A stretch of 64,000 bases of DNA from NCBI GenBank assembly GCA_036971615.1, contig JAYKKR010000006.1, forward strand, positions 1,178,001-1,242,000. Reading direction: 5' to 3'. Below the pieces are notes generated by a model, which saw nothing but the letters and a program-made list of their open reading frames with translations, was not told where the DNA came from and ran no database searches. Positions 43,779 through 57,667 of this stretch are shown here, one piece after another. The first letter of the stretch is position 1. The number at the start of each line of letters is the position of its first letter. Both the position numbers and the translations under genes were made by a program. This DNA comes from Amyloporia xantha (Eukaryota > Basidiomycota > Agaricomycetes > Polyporales > Adustoporiaceae).

Positions 43779-45631
43779 ATGCTCCCTGCTCCCCGCCGTG
43801 CGCTGGCGGCTGCCCTCCCGCTGCTCGCCGCACTCGCTGTCCTCCCGGGCGCAGCTGCCCAGGCCACTTGGTCCGTCTCGCGTTCTGCCTCTCGTTCTTC
43901 GCACTGACGATCGCCCCGATGCAGCAACACGACCTCGCTGTGCGCCTCGGCAGCCCCATGTTGCAGTGCGTCTCCCGCTCGTCTCCTCTCTTCCTCCACT
44001 GACACCGCGCGATCGACGATCCGGCAGGTCCCTACGGATACTGCGGTAGCGGCGCCGTGCGTCCCACGTCCGCCTTCTCCCCTCGCGCGCACTGACCCCC
44101 GCCGCAGGACTTTTGCTTCGGCGGCTGCGACCCGCTCTCGTCCCACTCCCTCTCGTCCTGCATGCCCGAGCCCGTCTGCCAGAACGACAACGTGCGTCGC
44201 TCCCCGCGCGCTCTCACATCCTAACCCTCTCATCCCGCGCGCAGATCACCTTCAGCTCCTTCGACCGCATCCTCATGAACCAGTCCCTCTACGACGGCAA
44301 CGCCTCCCGCTGGGACTTCATCCTCAACGAGGGCAACATCCAGAACACCTCCGCCGGCGAGCTCGTCATGCTCCTCACAGAGACAAACGGCGGCACCCGC
44401 CTCAGCTCCACCCGCTACGTCCACTACGGCACCATCACCGCCAGACGTGAGTCTCCCTCGTGTGCGTCTGCTGATGCCGCTGCTAACCGCTGGTCGTTCT
44501 CCTCCCCCGCCCGCAGTCAAAACCGGCGCATGGGGCGGCGTCGTCACCGCGTTCATCACCATGTCCGACATCAAGGACGAGATCGACTGGGAGTTCCCCG
44601 GCAACCAGACCACCCAGGGCCAGACCAACTACTTCTGGCAGGGCGTCATCCGTGAGTACTCGTGCCGACTTGTTTCGTCCATCATTCCTACGCGCCCTAT
44701 CATCCCCTTCGCTTTTACACGCATTGACACTGACTCTGACGTCCGCGTCTGCCTTGGCACCCTCCAGCACCCCAGACCGCAGGCCAGACGACGGGCAACC
44801 TCACGGACACGTTCACGAACTACCACGATTACACGGTGCGTGTCTGCGTCTGCGTTTTTCGCAGTCAACATCCCCGCTCCCCGTCTCAGTCTCCATACCC
44901 GCATCCATCTGTGACCGCCCTGCCGCTCTCCCTTCTTGCAACTTGAGAACCACTCTAACACCGCTGACTCGTCTTCTCCCGTCCCTTCTGCAGTTCGACT
45001 GGCAGCCGGACCAGCTGCAGTGGCTCGTCGACGGGAACGTCGTGCGCACGCTGCTCCGCTCGTCCGTCACGGACAACAGCACCGGCGTGAGCCGCTACCC
45101 GAACACGCCCAGCCGGATCGAGCTCAGGTGCGTGGATGCCGTCGTCGGTGTGCGGCAGGGACTGACCTGATGGGCGCTCCTGTTCGTTTCGTGCAGTCTC
45201 TGGCCTGCGGGGATCAGCAGCGAGCCGCAGGGCACGGTCGAGTGGGGCGGCGGGATGATCAACTGGAACGACCCGGATTACAAGGCGGCTGGTGCGTTCC
45301 TCTCTCCTCTCGCTTGCGCTCCCGTTCAATCGCCACTCACGCTCGTTTTCTTTCTAATCCCCTCTCCCCCCTATTCTCTCCAGGCCACTTCTACGCCTAC
45401 GTCGACTCGGTCTCCATCACCTGCTCGGACCCGACGCCGCCCTCGGCGAACGACACGTCGTACGTGTACGGCTCCAACTCGTCCGCGCTCACGCCCAGCG
45501 TCTCGTTCTCGAACCAGTCCACCGTCGTCACTAACGGTGCTGCGTCGCTCCTTGGTGGCGTCACGAGTGCAGGGCGCATGTGGGCCGTCGTGGGCACGGT
45601 CGCCGCGGTGGTCGTCGCGGGCGCGCTCTGA
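43779..45631 (+). CDS. CRH-type chitin transglycosylase (GH16), GPI-anchored
   Basis: The signal peptide is MLPAPRRALAAALPLLAALAVLPGAAA from the ATG at 43779. A Cys-rich chitin-binding type module follows (CNTTSLCASAAPCCSPYGYCG...CFGGC, CBM18-like). The GH16 core has the catalytic motif DEIDWEF, whose two Glu act as nucleophile and acid/base. NYHDYTFDWQPDQLQWLVDGNVVRT and WPAGISSEPQGTVEWGGG are typical of Crh1/Utr2 enzymes that join chitin to beta-glucan in the cell wall. The C-terminus has a Ser/Thr-rich stretch and a hydrophobic tail (MWAVVGTVAAVVVAGAL) fitting a GPI signal. At least eight exons; small introns at 43872, 43961, 44060, 44193, 44443, 44652, 44837, 45129 and 45291 are approximate. 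Confidence 0.87.
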
Positions 45632-45639
45632 GCGTGGCT

Positions 45640-46440
45640 CGTCGCTCGTCGCTCTCCGTCTTCTCGCACGGGCGCACGCCTTCTGTCCCTCCTGGCGGTG
45701 TGCCCTGACGTCGAGTTTCTTCCCCTGGTTTACGTTGGCTGGAATCTGAATTGGAGATTTTTTGGACGGACGTTCTTATTGTGTACCGGATACTTGGTTT
45801 GGTTATCGTTACCCCCCTTCCTCATTCTCCCCGTTCCACGGTTCACGGTTCGCTGCTCCTTGCGCTGCGCGATCTGAATACGTGGATACGCCTATGCTCG
45901 ACGCTTGAATCTTGAATCTTAATACACTTGTCGTCTGTTGAGTCGCACGGGATGTGTTTGTACACACTAGTGTTGTACGGGATACCACGTTGAGCCTGCA
46001 GCTGGTCTGCTGGCCGGACAATGGACGTCGGACGCTCGCTGGCCGGTCGATGCGATCGACTGGGACGTAAATACATGTCGACATATGACACGGGCGAGCG
46101 CCTGGCGCAGGCCCCGCAGGTAAATCGGAATGCAACCAGATTGATGTCCAACTGGATCTGCCGATGCATATGGCGCCGTCGGCTGCACAGGGACATTGCC
46201 CATGTAGGGTAGGCATTGTGATCTGCACGAAGATCCAGGAAGGGCGTACACCACCACACACACATATATTAATAAATATGCAAATCCATCCAGGTGGAGA
46301 TTAAGTTACGGGCCTTGTTCAGCCATCTACGGACACACCGATTACACATGTCAAGTTCAATAAGCATACCATCTCGAGTCCGCTCAACGGCCTATGGGCG
46401 CGAAATAAGAAACGAAGTCGAGAGAAAGATGACGCGACGC
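45640..46440. other. Convergent intergenic region
   Basis: About 0.8 kb between the 3' ends of the GH16 and the UNC80-like genes. It should hold both 3' UTRs. No gene or repeat recognised. Confidence 0.5.
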
Positions 46441-46448
46441 ACGTCGTA

Positions 46449-49400
46449 TCACTGCTCTGACGGCGACGCTGGCTCGTCTAGATCCACAAGGATCCCGCTC
46501 CCCTCCCCGACATCCGTGTACTCCCCTGCCGCAGCGGCACCGTCCTCGCGGAACTCCTCCATCAAGTCCTTCACCTCCTGCAGCACCGCCTCGACCGCCT
46601 CCCGCCGCGTCCACGCGCGCACCTCCACACGCTCGTCCTCCTCCCCCATCGGCAGCAGCGTCGTGTACCCCAACACCGCCTGCGCGAGGCGCACGCGGCG
46701 ATACGTCGTGCGCACGAGCGCAGGCGACGTCACCACCATCTCCCGCGCCGCCGCCAGCGCACCTCCCGCCCGTCCCCGCGCTGCGCCGCCCCCGGGCGAC
46801 GGCGACCGCCGCGCGCTGGCGTCGCCATACGCGGGGTGGTGCGGGGAGACAGGGCCCAGGTGGACGATGCGCGGGCCGGCAGCGCGCGCGGAAGGGGAGG
46901 CGGGGCTCGCCTCGCGCGCATAGCCAGCCAGCCGGTCGTCGGTCTTCCTCGGCGTCGAGGCTTGTAAGCTGAACTCATCGAACGTGGGGAGCGACAGCGA
47001 GGCGTTGAGGAAGGTCGAGTTGCGGGGTGTCGATGCGGCGGAGGATACGGCGCTCTCGTTGGCCATGCTGCGCCGTGGCTTGGTGAAGATGGAGAGGCGG
47101 CGGTTGCTGGTGGGGCTCGCGCCGAGCGAGATGCTGACGTTAGGCCGGCCCTCGGTCAAGTCTTTGTATACGCACGCGACTTTCTCCTGGATGAAGCCTT
47201 GCATCTGCAGCACCAATGGACTCCGCCGCAGACAGAGCCATTGTATGAAAGACCACGTTAGATAATCTATGAGTCGAGGAGAAGCCAGGCGATCGAATGA
47301 ACGAGAGGACATAGTAGATGGTAGCAATGGACTACTCTTTTGATCTTGTGAAAAGCTGCCGAGTCTTGGTGAATGCAAAGGAGATAGGGGCTCCGCATAG
47401 TCTCGTGTATGTAGTGCGAATGCCGTGTCACCATCGCTCAAAAGCGACCTTAAGATCGAACCGACATGGAACCAAACGTTGGGCAATGTGGACGACAGAT
47501 CATCTTCCGCGCGGACAACGATGATCTTCAATATTTGCAGGGCTAGGCTGAACGCCATGGCTGGTTTCATGCTTGCAATGGATGTTCTACTATCTTGAGA
47601 TTTGCGCCGCTCAGAGAAAAGAGGATTAGCCCTCGGCTGCCCTTTTGCAGCTGAGGGACTTTGACAGGCGGACAAAACGTATGTCAACAGGCGGATCCAC
47701 GCTCTTGAATGGACCTCACGTCGTCGAGAGTCAGTCCATTGCGTATCAGCTGCGAGGTCAGCAGAGGTCTTCATCGACAGAATAAAAGGCAGGATGACGC
47801 CGGCAAGGAAAGCATACGACGGCGCATGCTTCTCCAATTCATCAAGTATGTCGCTGTCCATAAGTGGGATAGCAGAATTCATGAGGGTAATGATGCTCAT
47901 TCTAGATGGCAATGACAGTAGCCAGTTCTCAGCAGCAGCAGCCTCGCAAGCCTCTAAGCCAGCTCTACAATATTGAGTAATGAGCTGAGCAAAGAGAGGC
48001 TCGTTGGCAAAGACAGTATTGCCTGACAGAGTCGTCAATACGTCGAATACAGCGGAGAAGTTGACGGAGGTGCAATAAGCGGAGACAATGGGCAGGAGCT
48101 CGTTTAGAATAGCGAGGACCTCCTTCAAGGGAGGAGCAGGCTCTCGAACCAGGACTGTTGTCAAATAGTCGGTCAGGAACACAGCTACTCGATCGCTACT
48201 GATGATCGAATCCTTCAAGATCAGCTTGATCAGCTCCATGATGCGGCCCGGCGTTGTCGATGAAAGCTGTCCTCCCCCTTGAGTAAGGGCCGTCACCAAA
48301 GAGAGGTAGTCAAGCCGCATTCCAAGAAGGTCTCCTGGGGATATGGCCTGTTGTGGTTCGTGGCCATTTCCTTCTACCAGGAGTTCATAGCTAAAGTCAT
48401 CTGCGGCACGTGTATGCACCCCTTCCTGTTGCTTCGTTTTGGCTGTGGTTCTAGTCAAGAGAATAGAACCTAGCGCATCGACGCCATCGCGAAGGACAGA
48501 CCGTGCTGCGCTTGAGCCAACGTAAAGGGACGGCGCTAGAAACCGCAATAATCTGAGAAAGCGTTCTGCCCGTTGAATGCCAGGATTATGAGCGATGACG
48601 GTGAGGAACAAGCGGACAAGATTATCTAATCCGAGGCGCTTGAATTCATATTCCTCCGGTAGTAGCAGCGTGACTTGATTACGCCCTGCCTTTCCTCTTC
48701 GCAACGACGCCAGGAAAGTCTGAGGGACTTCTTCTGCAACCGCAACCATGCGATTCTCCTGCTCCTGCAGCTTGTTGAGATCGTAGATTCCAGCGACATC
48801 AGGAGCTATAGGTGCAGTACCGTTCTTGAGAGTGGAGAACAGTGAGTAGATGTTCCGGGCCAACCAAGCATGGTCAACATCAGATGTCATGAACATGTGT
48901 GAGATAACGTCAAAGCTTTGAAAAACAAAGGACTCTTGATGGAGGGCATAGAATCGATTTACTGCGTATTCAATAGCAGCCCTGATGCCAGGATGAGATT
49001 CTGCCATACAATAGGTCTTCACTATCGCGGGCATGAATAGCGCATATGCACCACCGGAGACAAACATCCGCTTGAAACGGGTGCTTGCCAACATCAATGC
49101 TACATGCATGAAAAAAAATCAATATCCTATAAAGCAAATGCCTCATATCGCCTACCGAGCATGGAATGGCCGACTATCCCAATATCGTCGCCGTGGGCAA
49201 GGAGGACGCGATTGAGACCGTCTACAAGGATAGCTAGTTCCTGACGATCATTCAAATGCCGTGACATAGACCAAAACATCTGGGCAACCAGCAACAGGTA
49301 ACTACGTGCCAGCGTCAGTGAAAGCGCGATAAGACCGGCATCGTTGCTGGTTTGACCTTCCGAACGTCTGCGAGGCACGAAGGAAGCAAAGGGTAAAAAT

Positions 49401-52400
49401 CCTTGATCTGCGTTATCGTCTCGGGATGGCAGGACAAGCCTCGACAGATTTTTCCTGATAATCTTGAGTTCTTGGGGGTCTCTCTCCAACATGCGTAGGA
49501 AGAGCATGTTCTGAGCAGTCCTGATCAACGTGATCCACACGAGGGACGATGGAAGAGGTTCGAAAGGGTTCTGTGCTCCCTGGAGTCCTCTTGGAAACAT
49601 GGCACCTGCGGGAGCTGAAGGTGGAAACCATAGGGAACCGGAAGGCAGTAAGAACGTGTCCACTTTCGCGCGCCGGATTTCTCGCACAGACATTTTGCTG
49701 ACTTGTCTCACGAGCTGGGCTATGGCTGGAACGCTGTACGCATAACTCTGTAGCGGATGAGCGTTGTCCGATTGGCGGTTGGATGACTTGATAAAGCCAG
49801 CAAGATGATTGAGTAGATGATGTGTCATCACCGGTGGAAGCACATGCTGAACGTGCAGCAATGTCTCCACGGTGGTACTGGCGGTAATCAGGCTTCGCTC
49901 ATCACCTGAAATTTCGTGGAACATAGTCCGGGAGAGTAAAGCTGGATCGTCCCGCATCAGGTCGACAATGAGATCTCTCGCCGCGCTTGCCACAATGAAG
50001 TCATTGTCGTTCGCCATGGAAATTAATCGCGGGAATAAAGACACCAACGAGGAGACGAAGACAGGTCTTCGCTTAGCGGACCGTGAGGAACTACTTGTAC
50101 TCGAGTCTCGTCTTAACAGCCGCGTATCACCAGACGGTGAGCTTGTTGGAGATGCCTCAGGACTCGGGTTAGGCGATTCTGAGGTGGATAGTATCTCTTC
50201 AGCTGGTGTATCGAGAACATCCAACTGAACACTGGGAAGCATGGACATGGGTGTTTTGATCCACTGAGTCTTGGGATCTAGAATTTGGTCTTCTTGGTCC
50301 CAGCCAATGTCCGCCAACCGTCTACGCAATTCCAGAGGAAGGACGTGACCATGGGTATCCTTGAACTCATAGACATCCTCGTCGACTGCAAAGCCACTGG
50401 TACCCATATCTGTCGGTACAAACAATATTGGCGGCCGAGCGAGCTTGAACGGCCGACGGTAAGTTCGGTCAAGAAGGACCTCTTGAGAGAGGATCTGGAA
50501 TCGCCAACTGCATATATTTGCAATTCTTTCGATCGCCACTCGACGGACTCCAGCCTCAGCACTATAAAGGACATAAGACAAAGTATTGGCGAAAATACAA
50601 CCGACATACTGGGTAAGGTCATCTTCAATGAGCTTCAGGAAATCGGTGGAACCCTTTTCAGCACATTGCATGATAAGGAAGATTGTCTGCAAGGATAGTG
50701 AGGAAGACAACCATGATGGAAGGGTACGGATGAACGAACCGATGCATTAATGCCGGAGTCGAGGGTATCCAGACATTGACTCCACAGGATTGACCCCAGG
50801 CGCGCGTAGTCATCAGCACCGAGCAGGCCTGATGTGAGTACCAGCAGCGGAAAGGCAACGTGTGAGATAGGCTTGTGCAGGGAGTCCAACAACGCGATCC
50901 TCCCTGTAAGCATCTCGTGTGTTGGATTCTCTCCCGATGTTTTCGATCGTTGGCTGTCAATGACAGGAGAAGCAAATACTGTCGTCCTGCGCTAAGTCGG
51001 TAAGTGAGTGCAACTTCTACAAGATAGCAGACTTGCCTTGCATACCTTGCTTCCGCCACGTAGAGCTTCCTGTGCGTGCGCGTACAAGGCATGCAATTTG
51101 TTGAAGCTAGTGGACACTTCTTCCTCTTCTTCGCTGTCCGTCCTCACGACATCTTCGTCGATAACCCAAGAGATGACCGACGGAAGCCAAGATGCACTAC
51201 AAATTATGTACCGGTCAACGCATATATTTGCTGCAGTTAGCGAATATACGTACGACTTCAAAGAACGGGTTAACAATTTGATCTCTCGAAATAAAGCACA
51301 GAACAATATTCTCTGCGATCGTGGGATACGCGCGGTCTGTTCCTTCAAGTCGTGGTTTGATATGAAACTTAATTTCGCTTCAGGCTACAAGGATCTCACC
51401 TTCGCTTGCACCAAAGCTCCGAGGCGTGCCTCGAGAGAAACCGCAAATCTCACCGCACTTGCACTCTGCGAAAGAAATAAGCGCGAGTACAGGTCACTCA
51501 TAGAAAAATGACACGTACGGCGACCGCATCTTGTGTCCGACGGACAACCCGTAGGAATTCTATCAATTCCAACAACAGTATTGACTGCCCAACGCGAGCT
51601 TTGCCCCAGACAGGGCCTTCACCAGGAGCTGGCTTCTTGGTTCTAGCAGGCTCGCTTGTCAAAGCCACAGACATCATTTCGGCGTCGCGGCACCAAAAGT
51701 CAGCCAGATAGCGTGCAAGACAATTCATGACGCAAATTTGAGTGGCTAAGGTAAGGTCTTTCCCAGATACCGCGCAGGTGAAAATCGGCTTGAAGAAGAC
51801 CTTGGGGTACGAGCGCGAGATACGATCTAAGAAATCCGAAAGTGGAGGACAAGGAAATTCAGGAGCATTCGCCATAAGTCGCTATGTCAGAACAGGTAAG
51901 CTAGCGTGCTCGATTAAGAAATATGGATTATTACATCGTGCAAAAGAGGAATCATGAGAGACGCCATCGCTTTGCGGAGATCCTCAGGGTAGTCCACGGC
52001 TACTGTAGAAAGCAGACGGAGAATGATGGGCCATTCCCCGTTGATGATCTATGCATAACAATCTACGGTGAGAATTAAGTCTGCAGGGGGTATCGACCGC
52101 TGCCTACCAGATCTTGAATGGCATGCTCAATATTTGATCTCCAGCCCCCAGAATCCTGAAACCAAGTGGAAATTTGCTCGATGACGGCCCCTCGTTCAAT
52201 ATGACCACGGATAGATGTTAAATCTAGAGCAAGTCGTAGAACACAATTGCGACTTTCAGCAGCGTCTTCGTCGTGGATAGATTGGATTTCAGGCAGTATG
52301 CGAGTGCAAAAGATGCGACTGATTATGGCAACATCCGTCAATTCAGTTGCTGCACTTGGCGCCGTCCCTGAAAATAACAAAGCCGATGCGGAGCTGACGA

Positions 52401-54066
52401 ATGCTTTCAATTTGTGTGCATGAATGCAAGACAGTAAAGACGTGAGCGTCAAAGATGGTTTGATTGCTGGCCAGTACTCCTAACGAGATTCTGAGTTCAC
52501 TAGAAATTATGAGAAAAGAAGATAAGGCTACCTCCAACAAATTGCGCAACATCCATTTGCGACTGTTCTCGGAACCAATCTCCAGACAACTGATAAGCCC
52601 CTCGATGGCGATAAGGTGCCTTGTGTCTTCACTGTTATCGTCCTTCGACCATCTCACACCGTATTCCTTCTCTAGCGACTGCGGGGTAGGTGTACCGCAT
52701 TGCCCGTCCTGAATTGCCATTATGTACGCCCTCAGCGAATCTGCTTCCGCACGGGAGTTTGGCGATGAGGCAAGGCACATCAGAAGGGAAAACAGGCCCT
52801 GGAATAGCGACTTGAGGATAGCAGGTGACTCCACGATGAATGTCCTGTCCCGGGAGAAGAGGACGGAAGACAGCGCCCCAAGTATACGTAGACGAGAACC
52901 CGAGGGAACGGAAGCTGCATCGCAGCACCACAGGCAGCGCTCTAGACCCACCTATAATAATAATGTTCTCATTTCTGATGAGAACGCGCGGACGGAATCG
53001 GTGTACTCACCTCGTTTGAGGGTGCCTTCCACGTCCTGATGAGATATTCAAATGTTTCGACCGCCGTCTCCTGTTCGAAGGGAAGCTCGTTGCCTCTATA
53101 TGGGCCTAAAAAGGGTACCAACAAAGCGGAGAGCACATGTGTCTCATGCGGCAGTCTCGACGGACGATTCGCCGATGGGTTGGATGTCAACGCGTACTGA
53201 AGCAACGCAATGGATGGCGACCGAGGATCCGATACTACGGTTTGAGACGAGGCCTGTCTGCGCATGGCCTGCACCGACGACGTGCTGGCCGCAATGGGCA
53301 GCGAGGTTGTAGACATCATGAACGGTAGATGTAATGTCGACGTTATCGTACCCTGTGATGGCTCCCGCTCTGGTTTCACTCGCGTCGAAGCATCGCCGAA
53401 CCGTGCATCCCAACAGGCCTTCAGAATTCCATCTGCAAACCTACGATGTTCGTCTACTGCTACCTCGCGCGCCTGCTCTACCACCTGTCGAAGAAACATT
53501 TTCTGCCCGAAACGGTACGACCGGGGTGTAGCAGGCCGGGAAGGGGGCGGACTATTCGTGCCGGATGAGCCTGGAGTACTAGGACGCGTAAAGGGTGTTG
53601 GCGGCCCTGAGCTATTCACCGACGGGAGCACATGTGCACGTAATGTGTCCCAGCGCCGCCTACCAGGAGATGGTAGGGGAGCCTCATCTCCGGTCCCCCC
53701 TTTACTACCATGAGTAAGCTTCAACGGGACTGGCCGCTGAACGGGTACTTTGTTCGTTGGAGTGACTTCGGTATGTGTCTGTTCCGTCATTTCATCTGGC
53801 GAGCGTGCAGTGGCCCCATCCGTCCATCGGCCAGGCTCCTGGTCCAGAGTGATCTGCGCTCCCCCATCTGCAAGTGACCCGGTGTGCACACTTCCGGCAA
53901 GCGATCCTTGGGAAGGAATACGTGAGCGTTTCGTGAGCTCTTTACTAGCGATGGAGGACGCGTCGGATTCAGAACCAGACTTCTCTTTCCGCAAAGAGTC
54001 AATAGAGAAGAGACGTCTGGGTAGAGGTCGTCCGTCGGGTGGCCGGGAATCTTTTCGTGTTGGCAT
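46449..54066 (-). CDS. Very large UNC80-like protein
   Basis: The ATG at 54066 (MPTRKDSRPPDGRPLPRR) begins a gene of about 7.6 kb with more than ten exons, roughly 2200-2300 aa. Large exons are near 53012-54066, 49140-50700 and 46449-49095. The N-terminal 200 residues are low-complexity Ser/Pro. The rest is an all-helical, HEAT-like protein with no catalytic motif. The segment ALMLASTRFKRMFVSGGAYALFMPAIVKTY...IEYAVNRFYALHQESFVFQSF resembles, as I recall it, the conserved C-terminal region of UNC80, the scaffold of the animal NALCN sodium-leak channel. Fungal relatives are known from domain databases, and a link to the Cch1-Mid1 calcium channel is an inference. The C-terminal 250 residues are Pro/Ser/Ala-rich. 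Exon joins are approximate. Confidence 0.6.
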
Positions 54067-54069
54067 TAA

Positions 54070-55550
54070 ACTCAAGGTAGACTACAGCATATACTGTCGA
54101 AGATAATCTTTGAATGACAAGCCTGAAAATAACAGATGGGCCACCTGCGAGCACTGCGGCCGCCAGAGACTAGAATTGCCTCCAATTAGTTGCAACAGGG
54201 ACGACAAGTACGTAGCAAGCCGGTCTAGAGACCACAGGAAGTGTCTTGAGTGAGTTCGTTGCCAGGTTAGCTTGTGTGTTTACAGGGAGTTAATTTCTCA
54301 TCTGTAGCGGCGAGACTGCATGCATGAAGTCACCGGGCAGTCGCTGAGTACAGCCAAATCTCAGCTCGCGTAGAATTATTTGGCCTTGTTTACTAGCGTC
54401 GTTCACCACAATCGGCAATGCAGACCTTACAGTAATACCACACCTAATCAGTGTCTCCTGGGCAGACTCTAAGTCCGAGTCGATACCTCGCAAGGGAGAG
54501 GAGGACTGTCATCGAGAGTCTGTTTCAAAGTACTCTCATCAGGCTGTAAGGCACCTTTCTACTCGTTTTCACCCCTGTGGAGCACATGCCGCCGTTTGAA
54601 CCATAATAATCATAAATGTTCGCCGGCTGCTGGTATGGTGCTCGGCGATAAGGTCGGGGTCATTTTCAGCAGCGCATGTCTCCCGCCGGAGAGATTGTGA
54701 GGATATCAGGAACCCTGATAGCATTTTCTACGTGAGGGCGATAGCTGTGCATGCAGGTGCACGTGACAGAGCAAGTTCTACTTCAATTTAGGACAGTATA
54801 GAGCAATATACTCGATAAATCTAAAAGGGACGAACCCGGAAGCAATTCACTCATTCCATGAAATTAACACAATAAGCACTATAGGCCGGAGACGCGGTTG
54901 AGCGGTCAATTTCCTTGCAGAACTGCGTTCTCGTCTTACTGTCGGGTCTATAGAATTTGAGACATGCGTTTTACAGCCGCAAGGAAATAATAACAATGGA
55001 TGTCTGCGATTCATCCGTTGAGGAATTTTCATTCTTAGACCCATTCTCAGGATGATGAAGGTAGAAGGTTTCGCATGATATTCGATTGCTTTATTTCGAT
55101 ATGTATGGGCGACTGCGTCGCGACAGACGGACAGAGGGTTGCAGAAATACAAGGGGCTTCTAAAGCAACACGTAGAATTGATGCAGCGGTAGCGAGAAAT
55201 GACACAGAAACCAATATCCCAAAGAGACGAGGAGCAATCTGAAGGCCTGTGGGGAAAATATTAACACGGATTTAACGACGACACTCGTGTGACCCACCCG
55301 AGAGAAAGAGTATTCTGAATGCAGGAGAGACCAAATAAACATTGACGTAACGAGCGACCATCCGATAGAATTCATGATTAAAGAGCGTGCAATAAAATAG
55401 TCTAACGCATTTCTTGAAAAATCCCAGGGTAGACCAGCAGAACAGACAGAAAGAGCACAGCAGGGTATTGATCAAGCGGTGTACGTCTGCCTCAGAGAAG
55501 GAGTAGACAAGTTGGGGAAGTGCTGCAACTGAGGAAAGGCCCAGTTTGCG
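54070..55550. other. Intergenic region between the UNC80-like and RRM genes
   Basis: About 1.5 kb holding the 5' side of the UNC80-like gene and the 3' side of the RRM gene. Short frames only; nothing recognised. Confidence 0.45.
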
Positions 55551-55554
55551 GACT

Positions 55555-57346
55555 CTACTGGTTGCGCAGAGTCCGACCAACTGTGATCGGAAATCTGTGA
55601 GGTGATATGACACTGTACATGACTTAGGAGACTTACGGAGAAGGAGCAGAATTGGGCCGCATCGTCCCAGTAACAGGCACATAGAGGTGGGTATACATAG
55701 AAGCAGGTGTCGCGAACGGTGAAAGCGAGCAGGGATTGACGGCTAGCAGTCCAGTGGGGACAGCTCCGGCTAGACGGTTTTGATTAGACTCGCCATACAG
55801 TGTAGTCATAGGTGCAAAGACAGTGTTCGGAGGAAGGTCTGTGGTGACAAAAAACGGCGTTGCACGAGGGTTTAGACCTGACCTGACGTGCTGACAGCTA
55901 GCTGAACTAATTCCGACACCATTATCAGCAGGCTGTTGGATAAATTCCACTTTGACCGGGTTATTCGAGTACTTTTGACCATGAAGAGCATTCCGAGCAT
56001 CCTTTGCTTGTTCCATTGCCGCGTATTCTACAACAACCGTCATGTCGCCTTGGTTGACATCACTGTGGCTAGAGTCCAAGATGTCGATTTTCTTGATTTC
56101 ACCGTATGGGCAGAACAGCGGATGCAAATCTGAAATTTGAGAGAATAGAACAGCAGGCAAGTTGGTCACCAAGAGACTAGCAGCTTGAACAGGGACCGTG
56201 CAAGCCGGAGCTATTTCCGGAAGAGGAGTCGAGGAGAGCGAGACATGCCCAGACGAAGGGACAGACTTCACGCCGCCAAAGTCGAACGGAGAAGGAGACG
56301 GGCAGGGCGACTGGCTGGAAAGTACAGTTGTTCGGTCACCACCATCAAGGAAGCCTGCCAATTCTTTTCGTCACTACGCAACAATCTATGAATGGTCATG
56401 AGGACAGACCTTGCGAACGTTGAACAACTGCCCAAGAGACATCAATGGTGTGCCCCCTAGATAGACGATAAGGATGCCGTAAAGACAAAATTCCGAGCAT
56501 GAAAAATTCATTTACTTTATTTCTTTGCGGTTCAATCCATCCATAGCGGCTCTAGCTTCACTGTGATTGTTCATCACAACAAACCCACGGCGGCGGGAAG
56601 CGTTGTCAACAGTAGCAAGAATCACCGCATGGGACACAGTTCCGTAGCGAGAAAATATGCCAACGAACTCAGTCCTTATCGTGGCAAAACTTCAGTGTTG
56701 TGTAGAACTTCTTTGTCATGTCAAACCTACTTATTAAGGTCAAAGGGCAGCCCTAGAACGTAGAGATTGCGCCGATTGTCAGACTGAGTTCCCTGTTTGG
56801 TGACGCGGGGGAACTCGGACGGGGAAGAAACGGTGACCGCCCTGTTTATGAACAACATGAGGCAGCCATACTTCGGGCGAAGCAGTCAGAAGATGATAGA
56901 ACTCTATCTTCACTCACAGTGGTATCCCAGCCACATTGTAGCCAGACATACACAAGGCTTTCCTTGAAATTATATACAACGTTTAGCGGCTGGATGAAAA
57001 TACCGCTAACTTGAACCTACTTGGCAGCATCGTGAGTCGTAAAAGTCATGGTGATGACTCGGCGGTTGCCGTTTGTAGATTCTTCGCACTTGCTCACTTC
57101 ACCTAGAGAAGGGCGGCATGAACATGCGGCGCTGAGAAGACGCGGGCGATAAGAACTCGAGGCTGTACCTATCAAAGTGGCAAACAAGTTGACGATTTCC
57201 TGTCTGGTAGCTGCATGGGAGAGTAGCTTCAGCGCATATATCACGTTAAGGGGTAATCTGTCCCCACCGGACTCAGCTATGTTCTCAACCTTTACCGTGT
57301 ATGCTTCGCAATTGAACATGAAAACGGGGTTTGGAACGGCTGTCAT
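55555..57346 (-). CDS. Multi-RRM RNA-binding protein
   Basis: Starts at the ATG at 57346 (MTAVPNPVFMFNCEAYTVKVENIAES). Three RRM-like units are visible. The first is near the N-terminus (YTVKVENI...EIVNLFATLIG). A second spans 56530-56820, with RNP2 NLYVLGLPFDL and RNP1-like RRGFVVMNN. A third lies in the exon 55637-56361, with SLLVTNLP and GDMTVVVEYAAMEQAKDARNALHG. RRM proteins bind single-stranded RNA, and three in a row suggest sequence-specific mRNA control. A perfect GTAAGT donor at 55636 directly follows the last Pro codon. Spliced to a CTCACAG acceptor it adds 12 residues (end 55555); unspliced, the frame stops at 55633. Specific orthologue not identified. Confidence 0.7.
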
Positions 57347-57667
57347 TTTTGGCTGATATTGAAGTGGAAGAGGGTTCGCTATCTACGTATGTTGAGCAGA
57401 TTTCTGGGTTTGTAGGTTACTATGTACGCAGGATCCTGAGCAAGAAACGAGCAAGAAGTGTTCAAGAAAGTCCGGCGAACTCCGCGACCGTCTGAGAGGG
57501 TTGAATCCCAGCTGTTATTCCCACGCCACAGACGCGTCGAGACGCGACTGTAGGCCCTACTCCATGTTACTGTAACGACCCTCGGTATAATCTACACAGA
57601 CGTCGCGAGTATTGCATCACATCCCGTGTGAGATATCTGCTTTCAGTGCAAGCTTGAATTCCTAGTC

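Noticed and set aside
43207..44233. Long minus-strand frames over the GH16 gene and its promoter
   Set aside because: Arg/Ala/Ser-rich low-complexity translations of GC-rich DNA with no domain; antisense to the clear GH16 exons.
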